In this document: piece by piece, positions 27,225-34,373 of the stretch | Position numbering within the stretch: the first letter of the stretch is position 1 | Layout of the letters: every line of letters starts with the position of its first letter | Assembly: GCA_903927265.1 (NCBI GenBank) | Contig: CAIYMF010000071.1 | Coordinates: 1-53,274, forward strand | Length of the DNA stretch: 53,274 nucleotides | From: an uncultured bacterium | GTDB lineage: Bacteria; Actinomycetota; Actinomycetes; S36-B12; CAIYMF01 | Reading direction: 5' to 3' | Notes under the pieces: model-generated | Seen by the model: the letters and a program-made list of their open reading frames with translations, nothing else | Database searches by the model: none | Told to the model about the DNA's origin: nothing | Made by a program: the position numbers and the translations under genes

Positions 27225-28943
27225 GTGAGTGATACAAGCAAGCTGACCGCCGACGAGCAGATGCTCGCCGATCTTGGTTACAAGCAGGAACTAGACCGCT
27301 CGTGGAGCGGTTTCTCTAACTTCGCCATTTCGTTCTCGATCATTTCGATTCTGGCTGGCTGTTTCACCACCTTCTACTTCGGCTGGAACTATGGCGGACC
27401 GGTCGCCATTTCCATCGGCTGGCCAGCCATTGCGACCTGCATTCTCATCATCGGCTTCTGCATGAGCGAATTGGTGTCGGCCTACCCCACGTCCGGCGGT
27501 ATCTACTGGTGGGCAAGCAAGCTCGGCGGCGTCAAGGCGGGCTACTACACCGGTTGGCTGAACTTGATCGGGCTAGTGGCGATCGTTGCGTCCGTCGCCT
27601 ACGGCGCCGCCACCTTCCTTGACCTATCACTGCAACACCTCAGCGACTCGTGGGTGAAAGGCTGGCCGGTCGGTGAGTCGATGGCCATCGGAACTCCAGG
27701 AGCGTTGACCCGCGTCTTCGTTCTGTTCTTCATCATCCTGATCGTTGTTGCCCTCCTCAACATTTTCTCGAGTCACCTACTCGCACTCATAAACAATGTC
27801 TCCGTGTGGTGGCATGTGGCCGGCGCCACCATCGTGGTCCTGATTTTGGTTTTCGGACTCAAAGAGGGCGCATCCCACTGGAACGTCCACGATGTCTTCA
27901 CGTACCAGGTCAACAACACCGACGGGCTGTTCGGTGGTGCAACGAGCGGACCGGGATTCTGGTTCTACATTCTTCCCCTTGGTTTCCTGCTCACTCAGTA
28001 CACGATTACCGGCTACGACGCCTCGGCACACCTTTCAGAGGAAACTGAGGGTGCAGCAGATGCTGCTGCCAAGGGCATTTGGCGCTCGATCTTCTACTCC
28101 GCAATCGGAGGCTGGATCTTGCTGCTGGCCTTCCTGTTTGCGGTACAAGACCCGGTCGCTGTCACGAAGGGGTACGGCGGAGTTCAACTCATCTTCGACC
28201 AAGCGCTCACCCCATTCATGTCGGGTTCAGTTCTACTCATTGCCACCATCGGTCAACTGTTCTGCACCACCGCTTGCCTCACCTCGGCCTCACGCATGCT
28301 CTTCGCTTTCAGCCGTGACGGTGCAGTGCCTGGTGCCGCACTGTGGTCAAGACTCAACAAATCGAAGACTCCGGTGAACGCCGTACTTGCGGTGGCTCTC
28401 GCGGGCTTGATCCTCACTCTTCCCGCCTTGTGGCCGGTCAACGTGGCCACTGAGGACGCCCCGATCTACAGCGCAACGGCCTTCTTCGCGATTGTGTCGA
28501 TTGGCGTGCTCGGCTTGTATCTTGCTTTTGCCATCCCGATCTACTACCGATGGAGGCAAGGCAGCAACTTCAAGCAAGGCTCGTGGAACCTCGGAAACAA
28601 GTGGAAGTGGATGGCACCAGTCGCCATTCTTGAGGTCGCCATCACTTCGGTGTATTTCATCATGCCTATCTGGGCTGAAGGCACCCCCGGTTTCCTCCGC
28701 AGCATTCTCGGCGGACCGACGATCGAGGAGTTACCCTTCGACTGGCGCTACGTCAACTACGCGCCGCTCGTTCTCGGAGTGATTCTCATCCTGCTCTGGA
28801 TTGGCTGGCACGTCTCGGCCAAGAAGTGGTTCACCGGACCGAAGAACACAATTGGTCTGCCGGCCGGAGTTTCGTCCGCGGATGAGATTTACCTTGAGCA
28901 CCACGACAAGGGAATGCTCGAAGACGGCGGCGACACCGTCTAG
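27225..28943 (+). CDS. APC-superfamily amino acid/amine permease
   Basis: 572 residues from GTG 27225, preceded by GAGGAGGA about five bases away; the frame is open upstream. About twelve membrane segments, with YPTSGGIYWWASKL and the fungal-GABA-permease-like GYDASAHLSEET motif. This places it in the amino acid/choline transporter branch (2.A.3.4-like) that carries GABA, choline or related amines. It sits between the phosphotransferase and the dehydrogenase genes, so it is the likely importer for the pathway. A strong hairpin follows the stop. The 118-base upstream gap has a TATACC at 27167-27172 that may be its -10 box. Confidence 0.88.
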   Translation: MSDTSKLTADEQMLADLGYKQELDRSWSGFSNFAISFSIISILAGCFTTFYFGWNYGGPVAISIGWPAIATCILIIGFCMSELVSAYPTSGGIYWWASKLGGVKAGYYTGWLNLIGLVAIVASVAYGAATFLDLSLQHLSDSWVKGWPVGESMAIGTPGALTRVFVLFFIILIVVALLNIFSSHLLALINNVSVWWHVAGATIVVLILVFGLKEGASHWNVHDVFTYQVNNTDGLFGGATSGPGFWFYILPLGFLLTQYTITGYDASAHLSEETEGAADAAAKGIWRSIFYSAIGGWILLLAFLFAVQDPVAVTKGYGGVQLIFDQALTPFMSGSVLLIATIGQLFCTTACLTSASRMLFAFSRDGAVPGAALWSRLNKSKTPVNAVLAVALAGLILTLPALWPVNVATEDAPIYSATAFFAIVSIGVLGLYLAFAIPIYYRWRQGSNFKQGSWNLGNKWKWMAPVAILEVAITSVYFIMPIWAEGTPGFLRSILGGPTIEELPFDWRYVNYAPLVLGVILILLWIGWHVSAKKWFTGPKNTIGLPAGVSSADEIYLEHHDKGMLEDGGDTV

Positions 28944-28955
28944 TTCACCACCGTG

Positions 28956-28995
28956 GGAAGGGCGTCTTTCGGACTCATCCGAAGGGCGCCCTTCC
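28956..28995 (+). terminator. Hairpin terminator after the permease gene
   Basis: Arms 28956-28972 and 28979-28995 pair over 17 positions (two of them G-T wobble type) around a six-base loop, 12 bases after the stop. No T-tract follows, as is common in high-GC genomes. Confidence 0.65.
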
Positions 28996-28997
28996 TG

Positions 28998-29043
28998 CGT
29001 TCGTTCGTTCGATCGTTCGATCGTTCGATCGTTCGATCGTTCG
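28998..29043. repeat. Tandem GATCGTTC octamer repeat
   Basis: Four perfect tandem copies of GATCGTTC (29011-29042), preceded by three GTTC half units, lie directly after the terminator. Translations through it only give a short RSFDRSIV repeat. Copy number is likely to vary between strains. It is the only simple-sequence repeat I noticed outside coding regions. Confidence 0.85.
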
Positions 29044-29068
29044 GGGGCGAACTCCCCCCACACCGGGC

Positions 29069-29119
29069 ATCTTCGGTCAACAAGTGCCCGTGCGGGGATT
29101 CTTCGGTCAAGAGATGCCC
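29069..29119. repeat. Two 21-base direct repeats with 30-base period
   Basis: A sequence built on TCTTCGGTCAA, then three variable bases and a TGCCC end, occurs at 29069-29089 and again at 29099-29119 with five differences. The GGGCA just before the first and the TGCCC ends also make an inverted repeat. Both lie upstream of the dehydrogenase start and could be paired binding sites. Confidence 0.5.
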
Positions 29120-29183
29120 ACAAGCCGAGAGAACCTCGTCGTGGACGGTCCACCCTGTGGCACCCACGCGCGTTGGATATCGG

Positions 29184-29189
29184 TAGTGT
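29184..29189 (+). promoter_or_regulatory. -10 box of the leaderless dehydrogenase gene
   Basis: TAGTGT ends 8 bases before ATG 29197. The nearby in-frame GTG 29188 overlaps the box and so is not a likely start. Confidence 0.5.
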
Positions 29190-29196
29190 GAAATGC

Positions 29197-31650
29197 ATGG
29201 CCGACCTGCCCACAGGCGCACACGTCGTCATCATCGGTGGCGGAATCGTCGGTGCGAGCGTCGCCTACCATCTGACCCAACTGGGCATGACCGACGTGGT
29301 GTTGATCGAACAAGGTGAGCTTTCCAGCGGCACCACCTGGCACGCCGCAGGTCTGGTGGGCCAACTACGCGCCACCGAAAGCGGTACTCGACTCGTTCAA
29401 TACTCGGCCTCGCTCTACGCCTCGCTCGAGGCAGAAACCGGGCTTTCCAGCGGCTACAAGGAATGCGGCGGAGTCACCGTTGCCCGTACTCCCGAGCGCA
29501 TGGTGCAGTTGCTGCGCACCGCCGCTTCCGCCGAGGCGTACGACCTTGAGTGCGAAATCCTCACACCCGCACAAGCGCTCGACATGTATCCCATTCTTGA
29601 GACGAGCGATTTACAAGGTGCCATCTGGCTTCCGCGCGATGGAACAGCCAACCCCACCGATGTCACGCAGGCGCTCGCACGTGGTGCACGCATGCGCGGT
29701 GCTCGCATTTACGAGCACACACGCGTCGTCGGAATCACCAGCGCTAACGGGGCCGTCACCGGAGTGCAGACCGACGCCGGCGACATCGAGACAGAGATCG
29801 TCATCAACTGCGCGGGCCAATGGGCCAAAGCGATCGGCGCGATGTGCGGTGTGAATGTTCCGCTCCATTCGGCCGAGCACTTCTACGTCGTTACGGAGCA
29901 GATCGAAGGCGTGCATCGAATGATGCCCATCTTGCGCGATCCCGATGGTTACACCTACATGAAGGAAGAGGTCGGCGGCCTCGTGGTCGGCGGCTTCGAG
30001 CCCGAGGCTAAACCGTGGGTTGCTCCGGATGAGATTCCCTACCCCTTCGAATTCCAATTGCTCGATGAAGACTGGGACCACTTCGAAATCTTGATGGAAA
30101 GCGCTCTCCACCGCGTGCCTGCTCTGCAGACCACCGGAATCAAGAAGTTCTACAACGGGCCCGAGTCATTTACCCCTGACAATCAATTCATCCTCGGCGA
30201 AGCACCGGAACTGCGTCACTTCTTCGTCGCCGCGGGCTTCAACTCCGTTGGCATCGCCTCAGCAGGAGGTGCCGGTAAGGCACTTGCTGAGTGGGTAGTT
30301 TCCGGCGAACCACAAACCGACCTCGTCAGCGTCGACATTCGCAGGTTCGCTGACTTTCACGGTAACAATCAGTGGTTGCGCGCACGTGTGGGCGAAGTGC
30401 TCGGTCTGCACTATTCGGTTCCGTGGCCCAACCGAGAATTCGCAACCGCCCGACCATTCCGCAGGTCGCCGGTACACGAGCGACTCGCTGCCGCTCACGC
30501 CAACTTTGGTTCACGTATGGGCTGGGAACGGCCCAACTTCTTCGCACCCGCGGGAGTCGAGCCAGAAATCGAGTACGCCTGGGGCCGTCAGAATTGGATT
30601 CCCTGGGTTGACGCCGAGCAGCGGGCAACGCGCGAGGCAGTCGCGCTCTATGACGAGACGAGTTTCGGCAAACTACTGATCACGGGCATCGACGCCGAAC
30701 GCCTGCTGCAGTGGCTATGTACCGCCGATGTCGCCGTGCCCGTCGGGTCTGTCGTATACACCGGTGCCCTCAATGCCCGCGGCACTTATGAAGCAGACGT
30801 CACGGTCACTCGCACCGCGCACGACGAGTTCCTGTGGGTCACCAGTTCCGGTTCTGCCGTGCGCGACGCAGCGTGGATTCGACGCCACCGCGAACCGGGA
30901 ATGCAGGTTGAAGTTGTCGACGTCTCGAGCGCCTACGCGGTGATCGGAGTCATGGGTCCTGCGTCACGCGAACTACTTCAGCGAGTCTCGCGCGCCGATC
31001 TGTCCAACGACGGTTTTCCGTTCTCGACATCGCGCTTGATCGACATCGGCCCCTTCACGGTGCGAGCGACACGTCTGACGTACGTCGGCGAACTCGGTTG
31101 GGAACTCTACGTTCCGGCCGAATTCGCGATTGGTGTGTTCGACCGACTGCACGAGCAGGGGGCCGACCTCGGGGTACGCAACGCCGGCTACTACGCGATC
31201 GGTGCGTTGCGTCTTGAGAAGGGGTACCGCGCATTTGGCCCCGAACTGAACCCCGACTACGGACCGGTCGAAGCAGGGCTCACCTTCACGTGCAAACTCG
31301 CATCCGGCATCGACTTCATCGGGCGCGAGGCCGTCGAAGCGGTGCGCGCAGCCGGTCCACGCCGTCGGTTAGTCTCGCTCACGGTCGACGATGCTGAAGC
31401 CACCCTCTGGGGCGGTGAATTGGTGTTGTGCGATGGAGTGGCCGTCGGGCAGGTCACCTCTGCCGCCTACGCCACGACGATGGGTCGGTGTGTGGGGCTT
31501 GCCTACGTGCGGCGTCCCGATAGTCAGCCGGTCACGAAGGACGACATCGAATCGGGCGGATACACCGTCAACGTCGGCGGCGACGTTCTGCCGATCACCG
31601 TCAGTCTGCGTGCCCCCTACGATCCGAGCAACCAGCGCATCAAAGCATAG
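29197..31650 (+). CDS. Dimethylglycine/sarcosine-dehydrogenase-like flavoprotein with GcvT domain
   Basis: 817 residues from ATG 29197. Residues 1-380 form a DAO-type FAD domain: GGGIVG at 14-19 and TWHAAGL with H49, which in mammalian dimethylglycine and sarcosine dehydrogenases carries covalent FAD. The rest is the FAO_M linker and a folate-binding GcvT plus GcvT-C pair (GELGWELYVPAEF, ALRLEKGYRAFG). Such enzymes demethylate N-methyl amines and pass the one-carbon unit to tetrahydrofolate. It follows the permease after 253 bases holding a terminator and repeats, so it has its own promoter. It replaces the PuuB-like oxidase one would expect here. Convergent with the next hydrolase. Confidence 0.85.
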   Translation: MADLPTGAHVVIIGGGIVGASVAYHLTQLGMTDVVLIEQGELSSGTTWHAAGLVGQLRATESGTRLVQYSASLYASLEAETGLSSGYKECGGVTVARTPERMVQLLRTAASAEAYDLECEILTPAQALDMYPILETSDLQGAIWLPRDGTANPTDVTQALARGARMRGARIYEHTRVVGITSANGAVTGVQTDAGDIETEIVINCAGQWAKAIGAMCGVNVPLHSAEHFYVVTEQIEGVHRMMPILRDPDGYTYMKEEVGGLVVGGFEPEAKPWVAPDEIPYPFEFQLLDEDWDHFEILMESALHRVPALQTTGIKKFYNGPESFTPDNQFILGEAPELRHFFVAAGFNSVGIASAGGAGKALAEWVVSGEPQTDLVSVDIRRFADFHGNNQWLRARVGEVLGLHYSVPWPNREFATARPFRRSPVHERLAAAHANFGSRMGWERPNFFAPAGVEPEIEYAWGRQNWIPWVDAEQRATREAVALYDETSFGKLLITGIDAERLLQWLCTADVAVPVGSVVYTGALNARGTYEADVTVTRTAHDEFLWVTSSGSAVRDAAWIRRHREPGMQVEVVDVSSAYAVIGVMGPASRELLQRVSRADLSNDGFPFSTSRLIDIGPFTVRATRLTYVGELGWELYVPAEFAIGVFDRLHEQGADLGVRNAGYYAIGALRLEKGYRAFGPELNPDYGPVEAGLTFTCKLASGIDFIGREAVEAVRAAGPRRRLVSLTVDDAEATLWGGELVLCDGVAVGQVTSAAYATTMGRCVGLAYVRRPDSQPVTKDDIESGGYTVNVGGDVLPITVSLRAPYDPSNQRIKA

Positions 31651-31660
31651 GCGTGCGAGA

Positions 31661-32596
31661 TCAACTGCCAGAACGCACTGGTCGGCCGATGATGTTGAGC
31701 CACAGGGCCGCAACTTCTTCGGGATGCTCCATCTGCGCGACATGCCCGCAGTCGCTGAGCACCACTACCTGAGCGTTCGGGAACGCGTCGTGCACACCGT
31801 GCGCCATCTTTGAGTTCACCAACTTGTCGTGCCGACCGTAGATCACCAATGTCGGAACGGTGATGCGGCGCGTGAGCTGCCACGGACGGTCGGGACCGCT
31901 GTCGAGATAGGTCGCCATGAGCCCTCGCAATGAGCCAAGGAAAGCATCAGCGAGGTAGGTGTGGCCGTCGCGCTTGGCCACCTCGTCAGCGAATTCCTCC
32001 CAACGTACTTCCGGCACTCGTCCACTGTCGGCAAAGCACAGGTCAATCGTCGCGCGGGCCCGACGTGAAGGTTCGAGAGTGAGGTACTTGCGCATCATCG
32101 AATTGCCAACGCCAGGAATGGAAATCACCGGCAGGTGAATGTTGGTACGGCGTGGACGACGCTCGGGCAGTGCGGGCGAGACGAGGGTGACACTGCGCAC
32201 CAACTCCGGCCGGCGGGCCGCCAGCTGAACCGAGACCGCCCCACCCATCGAGTTTCCGAACAGGTGAACGGGCTGACTACCAAAGCGAATCTCGATGAGT
32301 TCAGCGACCGCACGTGCATGGGCAGCCGGACTGTAATCGCCATCGCGCGGCGGGGGCGACTGCCCGAAGCCGGGAAGATCGACGGCAATCGACTCACAGC
32401 GAGACTGCAGGGCGCCCATCAGGTCGGTCCAGTTCATCGCTGAGCCGCCCAACCCGTGGATGAACACGGCGGGCTCTCCCTCACCAGTGGTGGGCGCAGA
32501 CCGCACGTGCAGCGTTCGGCCGGGCAAAGACAAGGTCTCTGCCGGCCAGGGGGGAAGGACGTCGCCGTACTCGCGCACCGACTCAGAAGTAGTCAC
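31661..32596 (-). CDS. Alpha/beta-fold hydrolase
   Basis: 311 residues from GTG 32596. Nucleophile elbow GNSMGG with S116, oxyanion region FIHGLGG, acid in YGRHDKLV and catalytic H285 in SDCGHVAQMEHP. The overall form is that of a soluble ester or C-C hydrolase; no signal peptide. Divergent from tetR 65 bases away, with both promoters overlapping a repeated CTACCCCG site, so the TetR protein probably controls it. The GTG has no ribosome binding site but has TAGCCT at exact leaderless spacing. Substrate unknown. Confidence 0.85.
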   Translation of the reverse strand: MTTSESVREYGDVLPPWPAETLSLPGRTLHVRSAPTTGEGEPAVFIHGLGGSAMNWTDLMGALQSRCESIAVDLPGFGQSPPPRDGDYSPAAHARAVAELIEIRFGSQPVHLFGNSMGGAVSVQLAARRPELVRSVTLVSPALPERRPRRTNIHLPVISIPGVGNSMMRKYLTLEPSRRARATIDLCFADSGRVPEVRWEEFADEVAKRDGHTYLADAFLGSLRGLMATYLDSGPDRPWQLTRRITVPTLVIYGRHDKLVNSKMAHGVHDAFPNAQVVVLSDCGHVAQMEHPEEVAALWLNIIGRPVRSGS

Positions 32597-32602
32597 CCCT
32601 TA

Positions 32603-32608
32603 AGGCTA
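32603..32608 (-). promoter_or_regulatory. -10 box of the leaderless alpha/beta hydrolase gene
   Basis: Minus-strand TAGCCT, six bases, GTG 32596. It overlaps the left arm of the CTACCCCG inverted repeat. Confidence 0.6.
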
Positions 32609-32653
32609 CCCCGCGTGCTCCCGCGCCAAACGGGGTAGTTACTCGCGGGTAGC
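32606..32653. promoter_or_regulatory. Candidate TetR operator in the divergent promoter
   Basis: CTACCCCG at 32606-32613 and its perfect complement CGGGGTAG at 32631-32638 are 17 bases apart. A third half site, CGGGTAG, is at 32646-32652. The outer copies overlap the -10 boxes of the hydrolase and tetR genes, so one protein could silence both. Confidence 0.5.
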
Positions 32654-32655
32654 AT
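32650..32655 (+). promoter_or_regulatory. -10 box of leaderless tetR
   Basis: TAGCAT, six bases, GTG 32662. The GGAGG between them is too close to the start to act as a ribosome binding site. Confidence 0.6.
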
Positions 32656-32661
32656 TGGAGG

Positions 32662-33288
32662 GTGTCCAGTTCCGAGTCCGCTGTCGAGACCACGCGCGGT
32701 TCTCGGCTGCCCCGATCCGAGCGGCGAATTCAACTGCTTGAGGCAGCGTTGGAAGTCTTCGTTGCGCAGGGCTACCACGCCGCCGCCATGGACGACATTG
32801 CCGAGCGCGCGAGGGTGAGCAAGCCGGTTCTCTACCAACACTTTCCCAGCAAACTTGACCTCTACCTCGCGTTGCTCGAGGCCGGTCGCGATCGCCTCCT
32901 TTCGCTCGTGCGGGCAGCACTGACCTCAACGCACGACAACAAACTGCGAGTGCAGGCGACAACAGGTGCTTATTTTGCCTTCGTGGAAGAGAGCGCCGGT
33001 GCCTTCCGACTGGTATTCGAGTCTGATCTGACCAACGACCCGCGCGTTCGCGCCTTGATCGATTCTGCCAATCGTGAAATTGCGCTGATGATTTCCGAGG
33101 TCATCGCCGAAGACACCGGATTAGCCCCCGAGCCCTCACTACTGCTCGGATTTGGGCTTGCCGGTGCCGCGCAGACCGCGGCACTGCAATGGCTGCATGA
33201 TCCCGACGGAATCAATCGGGCCGACGCTGCTGCCCTCGTGGCCCGACTGCAGTGGCGCGGAATCTCCGGTATCCCCCGCCAGTCCTAA
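32662..33288 (+). CDS. TetR-family transcriptional regulator
   Basis: 208 residues from GTG 32662. The N-terminal helix-turn-helix is typical: AALEVFVAQGYHAAAMDDIA then ARVSKPVLYQHFPSKLDL. The C-terminal ligand domain has no assignable ligand. It is followed on the same strand by the DUF3107 gene, as in M. tuberculosis (Rv3208-Rv3208A). It likely represses itself and the divergent hydrolase through the site at 32606-32653. Confidence 0.9.
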   Translation: MSSSESAVETTRGSRLPRSERRIQLLEAALEVFVAQGYHAAAMDDIAERARVSKPVLYQHFPSKLDLYLALLEAGRDRLLSLVRAALTSTHDNKLRVQATTGAYFAFVEESAGAFRLVFESDLTNDPRVRALIDSANREIALMISEVIAEDTGLAPEPSLLLGFGLAGAAQTAALQWLHDPDGINRADAAALVARLQWRGISGIPRQS

Positions 33289-33438
33289 CTTCCCCTCCCC
33301 GCGACCATCTTTTTCCCGCATCGGGGACACCCAAGCGCACACCTAGCGCGTTAATCTTCCCCACCACGCGGGAATGAGTCGTCGGCCCCTAGGGTTGGCA
33401 GAGGTACGACCTAGGAACCTGCGAGCGAAGGGCCCCCC

Positions 33439-33660
33439 GTGGAGATCAAGATCGGCGTTCAGCACACGAACCGAGAACTGGTGCTCGAGAGCACCCAGTC
33501 GGCCGAAGAGGTTCTGAGCCTCGTCAGCGCAGCGGTGAAGGACGGGACCCTGCTCACCCTGACCGACGACAAGGGCAGGCAAATCGTGGTCCCCGGCAAG
33601 CACGTGGCATTCGTCGAACTCGGCGCGCCTGAGGGCCGCAAGGTCGGCTTCGCCACCTAA
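33439..33660 (+). CDS. DUF3107 family protein
   Basis: 73 residues from GTG 33439, with GAAGGG as a possible ribosome binding site. The text MEIKIGVQ, ANDL-free core and the KHVAFVELG ending match the small actinobacterial DUF3107 family (TB9.4/Rv3208A). Function unknown. The 150-base gap upstream has a TAGGGT at 33390-33395 and two CCTAGG copies (33388-33393 and 33411-33416) that could form a hairpin or bind a dimer. Convergent with the ferritin-like gene; the stop codons are one base apart. Confidence 0.85.
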   Translation: MEIKIGVQHTNRELVLESTQSAEEVLSLVSAAVKDGTLLTLTDDKGRQIVVPGKHVAFVELGAPEGRKVGFAT

Positions 33661-33661
33661 G

Positions 33662-34342
33662 TTACGACGCGAGGCCGAGTGACTGCATGCGCCGCGTGTG
33701 ATTCTCGGTAAGCCGGTTGAACATCCGGGCGATTTCGGCCAAATCAATCGACGTTGTGTCGCCGCTGCTCACGAGGAACTCCGTGAGTGCGTCACGCTCT
33801 GCCGCGACCCGCTGGGCCTGAGACAACGCCTCCCCCACCAGCCTGCGACCCCACAACGCAAGCCGTCCCGCCACCGCCGGATCCGCGGCAATGGCCTCGC
33901 GAACCGTCGTCACCACGAAGGCCGACTGGCCGAGGTCCTCGCACACGTCGGTCACCAACGCACGGTCGGCAGGCTGGAGAACCACGGCGATCTCGCGGTA
34001 GAAGTCAGTTCCGATGCCATCACCCACGTAGGCCTTGACCAGGCTCTCGAGCCAGTCACTCGGCGCTGTGTGTAAATGGAAGCCATCGATCGCATCAACG
34101 AACGGACGAATGGCTTCCTCCGGATCGGCGCCGAGTTCAACAAGTCGGTCGCGCAAGCGGGTGAAATGCCGATGTTCTGCCGACGCCATCGCCGCTAACG
34201 CCGCGGCATCGTCGATCGTCGGCGCCATCGCAGAGTCCGCCGCGAGGCGTTGAAAGGCCGAAAGTTCGCCGTAGGCAAGCACTGCAAGCAAGTCGATTGC
34301 CGCTGCCCGGTAGCGGGCCTCATGGGCGCCAGCATCAGTCAC
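33662..34342 (-). CDS. Ferritin-like-fold protein
   Basis: 226 residues from GTG 34342, chosen because TACGCT sits 8 bases upstream and because the length then matches Rv3210c. Helices carry AYGELSAFQRL (glutamate), AEHRHFTRL and a second glutamate-rich helix, a pattern of the ferritin-like/tRNA hydroxylase-like fold. Iron binding is possible but the full ligand set is not certain. The gene order between DUF3107 and the RhlE helicase is that of mycobacteria. No membrane or export signal. Confidence 0.78.
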   Translation of the reverse strand: MTDAGAHEARYRAAAIDLLAVLAYGELSAFQRLAADSAMAPTIDDAAALAAMASAEHRHFTRLRDRLVELGADPEEAIRPFVDAIDGFHLHTAPSDWLESLVKAYVGDGIGTDFYREIAVVLQPADRALVTDVCEDLGQSAFVVTTVREAIAADPAVAGRLALWGRRLVGEALSQAQRVAAERDALTEFLVSSGDTTSIDLAEIARMFNRLTENHTRRMQSLGLAS

Positions 34343-34349
34343 GGGCCCC

Positions 34350-34355
34350 AGCGTA
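34350..34355 (-). promoter_or_regulatory. -10 box of the leaderless ferritin-like gene
   Basis: Minus-strand TACGCT, seven bases, GTG 34342. Confidence 0.5.
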
Positions 34356-34367
34356 GGACCCTCGCGG

Positions 34368-34373
34368 TACCAT
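34368..34373 (+). promoter_or_regulatory. Candidate -10 box of the DEAD-box helicase gene
   Basis: TACCAT would start transcription near 34380, downstream of the ATG at 34372, leaving a 25-base leader with GGAG (34395-34398) and an in-frame CTG at 34405. Confidence 0.4.

Noticed and set aside
28998..29119. CRISPR array
   Set aside because: The repeats are 8-base tandem units and a single pair of 21-base repeats without regular spacers or cas genes.
28801..29196. N-terminal extension of the dehydrogenase through the octamer repeat
   Set aside because: The frame is open, but it would overlap the permease gene, cross a terminator and encode only RSFDRS-type repeats; a promoter and the normal family start lie at 29184-29197.
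19508..31650. Recently acquired island
   Set aside because: No integrase, transposase, tRNA or flanking repeats, and the same leaderless promoter style as the core genes.
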